From Argentina anserina (Eukaryota; Streptophyta; Magnoliopsida; Rosales; Rosaceae): a DNA stretch of 64,000 nt. The stretch is taken from the NCBI RefSeq assembly GCF_933775445.1, contig NC_065878.1, positions 4,176,001 to 4,240,000 on the forward strand, read 5' to 3'. Below the pieces are notes generated by a model, which was given only the letters and a program-made list of their open reading frames with translations, made no database searches and had not been told where the DNA came from. The first letter of the stretch is position 1. Each line of letters begins with the position of its first letter. The translations under genes and the position numbers were made by a program. Below are positions 12,987-24,093 of this stretch, in pieces.

Positions 12987-14940
12987 TGTTATAACCCGTC
13001 TTTTCCGGCCGATTCCGGCGGTTTCATGCGGGGCCAACCCAGATAGCTTTGTCTCCTCCTTGCGTGCCTCCCTGTGATGGTGGATCGTGGAGTATCACGG
13101 CACTTTCCACACATCGAATCCCGGAAGACGACCCGGATACCCGTCGGTGACCCGGTTGTGTTCAATTTTCCGGCGATCTCCGGCAAGTTTAGCATTCACC
13201 ACCGGTCTCAAACTCCTTGCCTCAACATCGTCAACAACCTCTGTAAAGGTTTTGAGCTAAATCGAAAGGTAAGAACATGAACCAAGAAATTTCAATTCTA
13301 GGGTTCTTGACTTGAGATTTTTAAAAAATTCAGAAAGTTGAGGTTTTAAGCATTGATTTAGACTTTGTTGTGAACTAGAAAGTTGTTAGCAATGTCATTT
13401 AGATTGTGCTGATGAAATTTGGTGGTCATTGGTGGCGGTCGGTGAACAGTGGAGACGCATGAACATGTTCATGAATAATACTATGAACAGTGACATGAAC
13501 AGTACTATGTAAAACAGTGGCTGTGAATAGTATTTTGTAAACAGTAAAATATGAACATTGTTTACTAAACAGTAAATTTGAACAGTGTTTTGTGAAAACA
13601 ATGTTTTATGAACAACATTTAGCTATACTGAAAATCGTCATCTGATATTTTACGTATCATTTTCTAAGCATTTTATCATGCTATTAGGTGACTGACGAAA
13701 CAAGTGAGGAAACTACTTTTAGTGTCGTGGAAGTTGCACGCATAAAATAAGGTGAGTAAACCTCACAATTATCATCATGATCGAAGTAGTATTATAATTA
13801 TTGAATTTAGTTTGAGTTGTCACCATAGTCGTTGCATCACTAGTTTATAAAAATTATTTTAAAAATATGTTTTGGTTTAAATTACATGAACTTGATCGTC
13901 CACGGTTCATGGGTAAGTGAAACGCTATTTTAATAAATGATTTTGAAAAAGTTTTTGTGATTATGGACTATGGTGAATGTGAGTAAATCTCACTATGATG
14001 AGCCTACTCTTGGTGGTGACTCATATTTACGTTTTCTTAAAAAGATCGAACTATGATATGAATATAATATAGTGGGTTGTGTATGTGTATAAAATGGTAA
14101 ATACAATACATATATATGAGTTGCTATATCATATACTGTTACATTCTTATTTCCAAATGAATTATAATGTGGCAACTATATTTATTTTATTTGAGTAAGA
14201 GTCGCTTGTTGTAGTAAAATAACATGAGTGGATTGTTATTGTACGTGGTTTTAACATTGAGTTTTGTTAAAACGTTTAAAGTCTTCGGACATGTTTTTCT
14301 GTCTTCGGACGTGTTTTCTGTCTTCGGACCAGTGTTCGGACGTGTTGGCATGTCGGAACCTAGCCTTGGTCGGGAAAAAGTTACGATGCAGTTAGAGCTC
14401 TAGTCTGTCTGCCGGTGTACTGGCATGAGATGTAACAGATGAGTTATCGGATTATGAGTACCCATATTTTTGGATATTGGGTAACAGATAGATTGTCCAA
14501 TGTCTGGCGGCGTACTGCATCAGGGGTAACAGATGAGTACATGGATCTCATGAGTACCCGTATTATAAATGTATTTGGGTAAACAGATGGGTTGCCCGAT
14601 TTCTCATGAGCACTTATATTTTCAAATATTATTGGACAACCAGATGGGCCGTCCTGTGACTCATGAGTACATGTATAGAATAGTTATGCAGGTGTAGATT
14701 AGCAGAATTAGAGGGCTTTCGCTGAAGATTGTCAAAGATTTCTTTCTACTGTTTGTGGTGAGGATTGAGTGAATTTTACATTTCCTTTGGTTGTGTATTA
14801 TTCAAGTCGACTGAGTCATGATGTGGACTCAGTTTTGATACACTGTTATGATAAGATGATTTCAATATATTTGAGATTGTTTTAGAGTTTTCATGGCTTC
14901 GAATTCGAATTTTGATCATTCGAAATTCGGAGTCGTGACA
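12987..14940 (+). mobile_element. Gypsy-type solo LTR (TSD TACCG)
   Basis: Begins TGTTATAACC and ends CGTGACA, with exact 5-bp direct repeats TACCG at 12982-12986 and 14941-14945. It splits the reverse transcriptase of the LINE just before its catalytic box. No internal region is present, so it is a recombined solo LTR. A set of about 100-bp subrepeats (GGTAACAGATGAG, then a GAGTACC block) occupies about 14400-14680. The same subrepeats, inverted, are at 62465-62800, which links this LTR to the one at the right edge of the window. Confidence 0.88.
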
Positions 14941-15013
14941 TACCGTACTTCAAGAACGCAATAAAGCAGCTAGAGAAGCTTTTAGCTAGGGCTGGATCCT
15001 TTGTGTTAGAAGG

Positions 15014-15552
15014 AATGTTCTAAATATCCCGATATATTCTCGATATATTGTCGATATATACCCAATATTAAGATAACGATACGATAAGTTGCTTATCGGT
15101 CTATTATATCGGTAAACCCTAAAAATCAAGTCAAATTGCGATATATCGGGTCAAACTCGATATCGGTGTTTTTTGTTTTTAATATTTTTTTTCAAAATCA
15201 CGTCATTTTGAAAAAATAATTTAAAGAAACTGAAAGTTTTGTCGATAGCATTCGATGACGAGAGAGTTTATGATGAATGATCACCTCTATTTTTATTAAT
15301 TAATACTATTTATGTATTTTAATTGTCAAAACAATCAAATATTTTTTTAGAAAGTTTATTTAGTAAATTTACTTCTATAAGTTTTAATTTGTCAAGTTTA
15401 TTTGGTATATTTTGATGTATATGTTTATAAATATATTAAATTTAATTAAAAATTAGTAAAAATGATAAATCCGATATATCTCGATATATATCAATTATAT
15501 CCTTATTTTACAAAACTGATATGATGCCGATAACCGCTATTTAAACCATTGG
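15014..15552. mobile_element. hAT-like MITE (539 bp, TSD TTAGAAGG)
   Basis: An exact 8-bp direct repeat TTAGAAGG flanks it (15006-15013 and 15553-15560), the TSD length of hAT elements. Imperfect inverted ends (AATGTTCTAAATA against AATGGTTTAAATA) and many CGATATAT palindromes toward both ends fit a short non-autonomous element. There is no coding sequence. Confidence 0.78.
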
Positions 15553-15601
15553 TTAGAAGGGAATGCATGAGCATCCCCCAATTTGAAAAAAAAAATATGA
15601 G

Positions 15602-15785
15602 TGTTTTAGGATGAAATAATTGTGTATTATTGAATGATATGGGGGCCTATATATAGGCATTACAAAACCACAATCCCGTAGGATTCGGAGTCCTAATCTA
15701 TTACGGAGATACTAATCTATCTCCTAACAGGAAACCTATTAGGCTAAGACACATACAAGGGTAGAATAGTAATTCTCCCGGAACA
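15602..15785 (-). repeat. 3' LTR of the Copia element
   Basis: 184 bp, TGTTCCGGGA to CTAAAACA on the minus strand. It carries a TATATATAGG box that could serve as promoter. It is identical to the other LTR except for one A/G difference at about 15709. Confidence 0.92.
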
Positions 15786-15794
15786 CTCCCCCTT
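15786..15794 (-). other. Polypurine tract of the Copia element
   Basis: AAGGGGGAG on the minus strand touches the 3' LTR directly. This is the plus-strand priming site that plant Copia elements use. Confidence 0.75.
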
Positions 15795-17599
15795 GTGTCG
15801 CATGCCTAGGTTGCATGGTGCACATATCGTTACCTCGGTAAAAACCTTGTCAAGCAAAATAAAAACCTCTTGGGTAAAAACAAAAGCTTGATCGAAGGGA
15901 AAAAGAGCACAACGCACCGTCTACATTTGATAGCATCATGTGAGGTAGACTCCCCCTGAAGTCTACGAAACAACTCCTCCTGATTAGTGCCATAATCATG
16001 GAGTACAAAGAACAACGTATACAACGTTCATTACATGCTTCTCAAACATAGTCTTGGGCTAATGATTAATCATTAATCTAGCCACACATCCTTAGATCAT
16101 CCATGCTATACTTAGCCAAACTTAGATCTTAGGAAACAAGATTGCAGAACAACTCAAAACAAGAGTTTGCAATGAAAATCAGATTCTCGGGTAGAATGAC
16201 CTTCACTCACTTAAACGGCCATAACTTCTTCGTCAAAATAGGTATCAGGGAACCGTAAAATGTTCTGAAAAGTAGACACCCGTGTGTTTCCAGTGACATA
16301 AGGTTCACAACCTCATCCGATCGGAGCAATTCACAATGCTCTGTCGAAGTTGACTGACTTGCAAATTTCCGGACAGGACTGTCCTACTTTGCTAAAACGG
16401 CCATAACTCACTCAATATGATAGCTATGAACGAATGGTTGATTTCCCTTGAAATTAGACACATAGGCCTTTCCAACGGTATCAATTTCACCATATTTCAT
16501 CAAGCGAGCTGTCCTGTAAGTCTCGTTGAAGTTGACCTACGAAACTGGACAAATTCTGATTTGTCACATTTAATGTGTCTTTCGCGAATAGAATGGGGAA
16601 TGGACCAATGAAGGACTGATTTTGGTCCAAGACGGAACCGTACGCATCCTCTACGCTACCAGTGTCGACTGCTACACCAAGGCGTACGTTGATGTTGCTG
16701 GAGCTGCTGGCGGCGTTGGTGTGGATAGGATTTGTGTTGGTTCACTAAGTGTAGAACTAAACCCATGTCAAAGAAGCAATGTAAGTCCAATGACAATGCA
16801 TAGGCGCATAGTTAATTACGTCATAATGAAAGCAATAGTGTCCCAACAACACTAGCATGCATGAATGTATAGCTCATTGAATCTCTTCATCATCTATACT
16901 TAGACGGAATAGAGAATCAAGAATTAGCTTCATATGAACACATATGGGTATGAGTTCTTGCAACCGATTGTACTACGTTCTCTCGAACGTCGCAATCTGA
17001 TTACATAAGCTCTCCGTGGTCTGGAGGCATTTAAAGTCCCTCGGACACTCTCATATCTGAGTCAAGATCCCTTTACAGATATTCTATGACAACTATCATA
17101 TGCTGCAAATCAGTTTTCATGGACACTACTACTGATCAAGTAGCGGAAAGCAATTATGTCCATAACGAGAGAATATAACTCATCGTACTCAATACTAGGA
17201 TAATGAGACAATCTTTGCGCCATAAGTCCTGCGTATGTCGCATGACTTCATCTTTCTCATTACACTTACGAACAACGACCAACATAACAAGTCTAGTTCA
17301 GCCTGTATTGATTCTTTCCACTTCGGTCAAGTTGCTCATCGTTGATGCTTTACAACGGAATAAGAGCATAAGCGAATACATCATCAATCATGGGAGATCA
17401 ATACATTAAACACACGCGCGCGCTGTATACGATCAATTCGTGAGATTTTTATTCTTCTCTAACATCAACAAAATGAGTCTGTAGCGTCCCACAGAAACTT
17501 AGTTGATACACATGTTTAGAGGATATCTCTTGATGATGGGCGAAATACTTGTGCCTACGCACTTCGCTTCTTTCTAGATTTGATTCTGGAGAATAATGG

Positions 17600-18850
17600 T
17601 CTCCCCCTCATCTAGGCAGGAGCCAAGACCGAAGCTATGACCCTACTAGTCCATCTTTGCGTTTGCCGCCCTTGTTTTGTGGTGCAATGCCACGGGCGCC
17701 GACAACACCACAGCGTACGATGGTTCCATCGCCGGCTTCTTCCCACTGTCAGGGATGGTGCCAACGGTGCTAGGACCAGGTCATATGAAATTCTCTCATA
17801 TACTGAGAGTTCCAACCTTACCGGCACATCACAGCATTTATGTGCGATCTCGTCACTTTCGCAATATCGGTAAAGTCATTGAGCATCGAATCTTTGACTT
17901 TCTGGAGGTCAATAATGCGTTGCACATTTGCTCACTTTGAGTAGTGCGGGATCTTAATGAGACATAGTGCCACACCACGTCAATTCCTGGCGTTAAAACC
18001 AGAATGGGAGCATTCCATATCTCCCCCTAACGACGGGAAATATGTCTCATCAAAGTGACCGTCTGCTAATATCGCAGGATAGAGATCAACGGTTGTAGAT
18101 TGGAAATAGCGGACAAGTGTTGGTGATTCATAAATCATAACCAACCAGAATACTTAATCGTTTCAAGTAGACCCATTGAGATAACTACAATAGAGGCACA
18201 TAAATAACTTTAACCAAATAGGCATTAGTGAAAAGAACGTTGGGATCGTATCCAGTGACCATCTGGTACGCACTAAACACTTGGCAAGTTGTGGGTCTGA
18301 AACGAATAAGTGTCGCTGCATGCAACATCATTACATATCCCCATGCAAAAATCGGCAGGTTAGTACCCATAACCAAGTCCGAGCTCTGCTAGATCGTGCG
18401 GTGAATGAACATGAGGAATAATATGTTCAACGACGATCCTAGTAGATATGCAAAACGAAATCATCAAAGTCGTGGAGGTGAACTCTCCAATGGTATCCAT
18501 TCAAATAGATTTGAGAGGATAGGAATGGTGGTGAGTCCTTAGTATGATGATCATAGCTAAAAACTTTAGCGAATGCAGCGTTTCTTGTGGAAAGCAAAGC
18601 GACGTGTGACCAACGCGTCGATGCTCTTAACCTATGCCATAAAAATACCGAAAAATGTCCGTATTCGGTTGGATAGGGTCCACTAATGTCACCTTAAATA
18701 CTTTGTAAGAATGGAATGTTCTCGGTTGGAGCCTTAGCAAATAAGGACTTCCTTGAAATCTAGCAAAAGAACAAGCTTTGCAAAATGAGCGATTGGCATC
18801 AGAGAATGTCATGGAGGCATTAGAAGACACGGGAGGCATCACAAGCTCCT
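17600..18850 (-). pseudogene. Copia GAG-pre-integrase / integrase relic
   Basis: On the minus strand, 18640-18850 reads as a GAG-pre-integrase to integrase junction (CKACSFARFQGSP, then LVDPIQPNTDIFRYF). The integrase core follows, with recognisable LLSTRNAAFAKV, then NLPIFAWGYVMMLHAATLIRF (about 18300-18380) and IIDLQKVKDSMLNDFTDIAK (about 17850-17960). The catalytic acidic positions are gone: the GDICGPI aspartate region reads TLVDPI, and the LDNAGEF region reads LNGYHWR. Several stops interrupt it. It cannot encode an active integrase. Confidence 0.75.
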
Positions 18851-21579
18851 GTGAAGGAGGGGATGCCGCCACCGACGGCCTTAATGCGATGGAGCCGCCG
18901 AAATAGGCAGGCTCGGCCTCACCGTGCATGGCACGGATAGGCTCGGCCTCACCGTGTGGAGCATGGGTGAGGTGGTCCTCCAATCGCTTCGTGAACATGA
19001 AAAATAGATGATAATGTGAATTTCAAAGAACTCGAATCATCATATCTTGTTCAAAATGATCATGTCAAAACCGAGAAGACAGTAAAACCGAACCCATGAT
19101 TCAAAGAATCTTGAGTTACATAAAGCTACTGCTGCAGGCAAGCAAAACGATGTCTGCAGGCTAACAAAGCTACTGTCGAAGCTTGAAAAAGATACTGTCA
19201 ATGAAATCTGACAGATTTATTCCTCTCCATTCTTAACACAAATATCAAGATGAAAATCCATCATTGGCATGAATGGCCTTTAAAACTTAGCAAGGCACGA
19301 AGATATACAACACAATCTCCGCACGAGATCCGTAAAACAACTACCTGCGCCGTAGGACAGTGTGGGTGGTTACGCAATTAGCAAGACACTCGATTTCACG
19401 GCGGGACATTCTCAAAATGAAGATTAAGAGAGTCAACAACGCGATGAACTTCTCTACACAATACGCCGTAGGATATTGTAAGAGAGGGGATTGAAACAAA
19501 TGGCAATCCCATCGAATGTATCACATGGCAATAAAACTACATTCTTCAACTCAAGAGTTGGAAAAACATGGTATTGGAGCAGTTGAATACCAAACAATTA
19601 CGGTGGAAAACCTTCCATTTGGTGCGGGTGGTCACCAATAATAATAAAATCATTTGAGCTATGAAACGACTTGGAGAAAACCGGAAAATTAACCGGAAAA
19701 CCATGTCAAATTAACTCAAAACCGGGTGAAATTTGGACTGGGAAAACGTGACAGCAAGAACTGCTGAAATATGCTGAAAAAAACTTCGGAAAAACTCGTC
19801 GGAAGCCGGCGGCACCGATTGCCGGAAATCCGGCCGACAGTGGCCGGACCTGGCTGGTATGGACGCCATAACTTCAGGTCCGACAGGGAACGCCGTCCAG
19901 AACCGGATGGCGGTGCCGGAAACGCCGGAATATAGCCGGAAGGCGGCGAATACGCCGGTAAAACGTCAAAAAACGTTCCGGAAACGCCGGAAGAGTAACC
20001 GGGAAAAACGACGTCAATTTTGACGTTCCGAGGTCCGTTTTCCAAATTTCAAAGTCCAAAATCACAATGTAGTGTTATTGGGGTCCCATGTAACCCAAAA
20101 GCGGCCAATTTAAAAACCACGTGAGTTGCAATGTTGACCATGCATGCTAAGCCAAAGCAAATAAAATTCTCACGAGTCCAAGAAAGACGAGAAATTTTAT
20201 AGAATATGCCAATATTTAATACAACACAAACAAACTTCCAATTCCAATAGACGACTTAGGATAAAGTCGAGCAATAATCATGGCAATGCCAACGTCATAC
20301 TTGAAAAAATAGTAAGCAGAAGACATAGTCAAAATAGAGTGACTAATCAAAAGTCCGTAGCAACAAAATCTTGCATATCGGATTGGGCGGAGCCTTAGCC
20401 TGAGGCTCAAAAATGTTTGCTTACTTGAGAATGGAAGAATGTTACTTTTCCATCTCCAAAATTCCCTCAAGAAATAGATACAGGTGCCAAAAAGGGCATG
20501 CGTTTCTTGGATGTGGAGTATGCATCAAGGTCAACTCTGATAATACAACGTCATAGACGTTCATTAAATCACTTTAAGTGTGTCCCATAGAATTCTTTAT
20601 TTTTGGGATCTTTTGTCAGCAAATAGTGCTGCATCAGAGTAATGAATCAACTCAAATAAATGAGTACGTAGACCTTGGGATTATCGTTTATAGACATGAG
20701 TTTAAGAAAACTCAAACATTCAAATAACAGTCGCGATGGCGACGCATCCATAAGAAACGAGGGTTGTATAGGTTTCGAATAATCGAAATATTCAAGTATG
20801 TAACCGGAATTAGAAGGGTTGTGATGTATATGGTCACAAAATAATCGATGCATATCGGCGATTCTCATGATCGCACCCAAAACAGCGGTGCACTCAGGCG
20901 ACCACACGAAATCGATATCTTCCTTTTTAAATAATAATGTGACTCCCCCAGGACCGTCACACGAAAAACGTCGACCAAGAGGGGAATCATATCCCTCTTT
21001 GGTCTCATCGGCGTTATAAGAAAGGCCGGAAAAGAAGACATGAAAAAGGCTAATAGCGCCCGATAATTTATATATATATCTTCAAAAGCAGCAACTTTAA
21101 GAAAAACATACTTGTTGGTCTGCCAAATAGACCGCATATAAGTAAATTGCTCTGCAAATCGATCGTCATGCATGAAGTTGCTTGTTGAATTCCTTTTCGA
21201 TCTTCGTCCGATGACATAAAATCTTGGGAGCATACGATCAAAATCGTATGTAGATGACAAAAGTATCATCCATCTCGGCATGAATGTCATCACCATAGTA
21301 CGACGAGTGATCACTTTCCTATGCAAGCACGTGAAACATAGTTAGAAAACGAAAACGTGCAAATAAACGATTTAATAAGCAATAGGAAAATAAAAAGGAA
21401 AAAAGAGAAATAGTTTAAAGGCCCAAAAGGGTAGAGAAGACGGGAGTAGCTTCTCTTGAGCGAAGAGTTTGCTTGTGCAGTTCACGTTCATTGCGTATAT
21501 ATGCGGGAGGAGCAATTTTGAATCCTCTGATGCGGGGTTTTTCGGGGCAAAAAGATGTTTTTGCGGAGCGAATGCGGAG

Positions 21580-22045
21580 GATACCCTGCGGGGCTGCGGA
21601 GGCTGCGTGCAGGGGCAGCAGGGGCAGCAGGGGGGGCTGCAGGGCTGCGTGCAGGGCTGCGTGCAGGGCTGCGTGCGGGGCTGCGTGCGGGGCAGCGTGC
21701 GTGCAGGGCTGCGTTGCAGGAGCAGCGCGCGGGGCTGCGGGGGCAGCGTGCAGGGGCTGCGCGCGGGGCTGCGGGGGCAGCGTGCAGGGGCTGCGCGCGG
21801 GGCTGCGGGGGCAGCGTTCAGGGGCTGCGCGCGGGGCTGCGGGGGCAGCGTGCAGGGGCTGTGTGCGTGCATGCAGGGGCTGCGCGCGGGGCTGCGGGGG
21901 CAGCACGCAGGGGCTGCGCGCGGGGCTGCAGGGGCTGCGCGCAGGGGTGCGGGGGCAGCACGCAGGGGCTGCGCGCGGGGCTGCAGGGCTGCGTGCAGGG
22001 CTTGCGGGCAGGGGCTGCGCGGGGGGGGGGGGGGGGGGGGCTGCG
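21580..22045. repeat. GC-rich tandem array in the Copia 5' region
   Basis: About 470 bp of direct repeats built on GGGGCTGCG(C/T)GC and GGGGGCAGCGTGCAG, with a unit near 33 bp in the middle, ending in an uninterrupted run of about 20 G (22021-22040). Surrounding DNA is AT-rich, so the composition break is sharp. All three plus frames and two minus frames stay open through it, which is a by-product of the repeat. In the element's own direction the transcript would be C-rich leader RNA. Confidence 0.9.
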
Positions 22046-22143
22046 GTGCGGCGGCAGCGATGCGGCGGCTGCAGGACGGCGGTCGGCGGAGGAGAGAGAG
22101 AGAGAAAAAAATAGGGCTCTAAAAGTTCAGGGTTTTAGAGCAA

Positions 22144-22154
22144 CGTGCTGATAA
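22144..22154 (-). other. Primer-binding-site-like sequence of the Copia element
   Basis: TTATCAGCACG on the minus strand begins two bases inside the 5' LTR. It resembles primer sites described for some plant Copia elements. The matching tRNA could not be verified here. Confidence 0.5.
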
Positions 22155-22156
22155 CG

Positions 22157-22340
22157 TGTTTTAGGATGAAATAATTGTGTATTATTGAATGATATGGGGG
22201 CCTATATATAGGCATTACAAAACCACAATCCCGTAGGATTCGGAGTCCTAATCTATTACGGAGATGCTAATCTATCTCCTAACAGGAAACCTATTAGGCT
22301 AAGACACATACAAGGGTAGAATAGTAATTCTCCCGGAACA
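22157..22340 (-). repeat. 5' LTR of the Copia element
   Basis: Same 184-bp sequence as the left LTR with one substitution. It directly precedes the primer-site-like motif and the GC-rich leader array, so it is the promoter-bearing LTR. Confidence 0.92.
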
Positions 22341-22345
22341 ATGAG

Positions 22346-23793
22346 TAATATTTTCTTTTAAATTCAAACATCCCCTACACCTATTCACACCCAATCCCCT
22401 CACCCACATCCACACCCACCCTCTCTTGCCAATCTCACAGACGACCATTTTCTTTTTGTTCGTCTTATTTCTCTTCATCTTCTTCTCTCTTCATCTTGTT
22501 CCCTAAAACTAAATATCTAACCCCAACAACTAAAGTCTTAATTCCTACATTAGACTGATTGATTGCATTTGGGACCTTGGGATTGAGCTCCACACTTCCC
22601 ACGACACCACGATGACTCAACGAGCCAACGACATGCGGCTGCACGGCCTCCAAGGAGCACATGATCGAATTGGGAATTTCGTCATTTTGGGTTTCCGTGT
22701 TTATTTTCCAATCTTAGGTCAGTGAAGTGATGAAATTGAGATTGGTTTTTGTTTTACTTTGGTTTTGGTTCTTATGATTTTGAGTTTGAGTTAAGATCAT
22801 TACTTGAATTTTGTTTGCTACTTTGCTTCATTTGTTTTTCATTTGTTGCAGTTGGGGATTTGAAAAGAGTAGCTGAATCTATAGATAATGAAGAGGTCAT
22901 TAAAAAGTTTGAAGAACTCTCCACTCGTCGAGTTAAATTTAGTTAGTTTAATATTTTATATTTTATGTATTTGAGGAATTACACTTATTACGTTCCCTAT
23001 GACTAAGTGGATCTATTTTGGTTTTAATTAATAAAATTTTCTCGCACCGTCGAGATTCTTACTATTTTCGTCTTCTTTGATTTAGATTTTTAAGCATGCT
23101 AAGTTTAACAATCCATGATCCACCACCCCAAGCAAGAACATATATAAGGAGATAGTGTGTCATTTTGACATAACCCTCTGGTGGGAGTAAGATACCCTCC
23201 AGGACGTCCCCTGATTAGGAAGGAATAACGTAAACATGAACATTTGGTGAGTTCAAGAAATGCTGAAAAACACTAGCAACCCATTAAAGTTATGACAAAA
23301 AAAAAGTAGTATGTGAGTTCAAAATGCATGATATTTCAGCTATATTATAGCTGATCTGTTAGATAAGAAAAGAAAGAGTTTCCATTTGATAAAAAAAAAA
23401 AGGGTCGATCTGCCTAATCCTTGATGAGACTGACTTCGTAGGACTAGGCATCCAATCCATTAAACCTGTTATCCCTATTGTCTGCCCAGCCTAATTTTCC
23501 TCGATAATGACTGAATCGGTTTGGCGCGTAAAAAGTCGTCTAAAAAGTCTAAGCCATCATATAGAAGAGCTATCTCAAGTGTCCTTGTTTATATAATTCA
23601 ACACTACGTGCATATATGATTCCAGGCCGTCTTGTATTGGATAAGACAGACATATGTTAGTTATTTGCCATGTTATTTCTCCTCAAATCCCATTCAGCTA
23701 CCGAGCATTAACACTAATATTCTCATTTAGCTATAGGAAGTCAATCCATGACATAGCACACATGTACATCAAGAAAACCTGTACAATTCCACG
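22346..23793. other. Unique-looking spacer between Copia and MULE, with a possible small gene remnant
   Basis: A possible two-exon remnant lies here: ATG at about 22611, a donor-like AG/GTCAGT near 22717, an acceptor TTGTTGCAG near 22850, and a short terminal exon ending in a stop at 22946 (GDLKRVAESIDNEEVIKKFE). No family is recognised and coding status is doubtful. The rest (22950-23793) shows nothing beyond AT-rich intergenic sequence. Confidence 0.25.
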
Positions 23794-23803
23794 GCATGAA
23801 TGC
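23794..23803. repeat. Left TSD of the MULE
   Basis: GCATGAATGC, repeated exactly at 34853-34862 in the same orientation. The host sequence would be continuous from here into 34863. Confidence 0.85.
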
Positions 23804-23840
23804 CGGAGGTTCTTCCCTTCACCCCGTGAAGGTTCACCTT
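23804..23840 (+). repeat. MULE left terminal inverted repeat
   Basis: Matches the complement of 34816-34852 over the core TTCTTCCCTTCAC, a 3-base variable loop, then TGAAGGTTCAC. The core is itself a palindrome (CCTTCAC / GTGAAGG), so each terminus could fold into a short hairpin. Confidence 0.82.
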
Positions 23841-24093
23841 ATAACTTACTTAACGGCGGTTAGTTGGTCCAAAAAAACTGAGAGTTACCACAACAGCTTC
23901 AAACTTGCTATTACCACAAAAATCAATCCAAAACAAACTCTCTGTTTCTTCCTCCTCCCACCAAATTTCCTCATCCCCCTCTACTCCCACAAATTTCCTC
24001 GGCCACCTCTTCGGCCCCAACCCCCGACTTCTCTTCACTCTCCAACCTCCCCCTCTACTTCCACCAAATTTCCTGGGTGCTGACAAACGAAAC

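Larger units (their letters stand above)
6385..15005 (-). mobile_element. Decayed L1-type LINE, minus strand, split by three insertions
   Basis: Four blocks read in order on the minus strand give the 3' half of an L1 ORF2. The end of the reverse transcriptase is at 14946-15005 joined to 12480-12981: it includes a degraded FADD box read as LAIDSMLYA, and YLGLPTYVG, then EEKLAAWQGKLLSGA and RVVAQSLPNYAMSVFQL. The zinc-binding RT-associated domain is at 11771-11940 (IPNKAKVHTWRVC), continuing at 9190-9355. The RNase H domain starts at 8815-8960 and ends at 6445-6681 (SRGNMVAHLIASHA). The 3' trailer lies near 6385. Frameshifts and stops are frequent, and one of the two catalytic Asp residues of the RT box is lost. 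Its 5' part is missing beyond 15005. A 28-bp tandem duplication sits at about 12420-12476. Confidence 0.8.
15602..22340 (-). mobile_element. Copia LTR retrotransposon, probably non-autonomous (TSD ATGAG)
   Basis: Two 184-bp LTRs bound a 6.7-kb element, flanked by exact 5-bp repeats ATGAG (15597-15601 and 22341-22345). The polypurine tract next to the left LTR and the primer-site-like TTATCAGCACG next to the right LTR show that it runs on the minus strand. Only relics of GAG-pre-integrase and integrase are recognisable (about 17600-18850). No reverse transcriptase, RNase H or clear gag was found. The LTRs differ at a single base, so the insertion looks young although the coding interior is old and broken. 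This is the pattern of a copy mobilised by proteins from elsewhere. Confidence 0.9.

Noticed and set aside
20216..21326. Minus-strand frames (84-153 codons) as a Copia gag gene
   Set aside because: No gag or zinc-knuckle motif could be recognised in any of them; left as unassigned interior of the Copia element.
21469..22151. Several overlapping frames of about 160-220 codons on both strands (Ala/Gly/Cys-rich or Pro/Ala/Arg-rich)
   Set aside because: They exist in five frames at once because the GC-rich repeat lacks stop codons; no family resemblance and no plausible start context.
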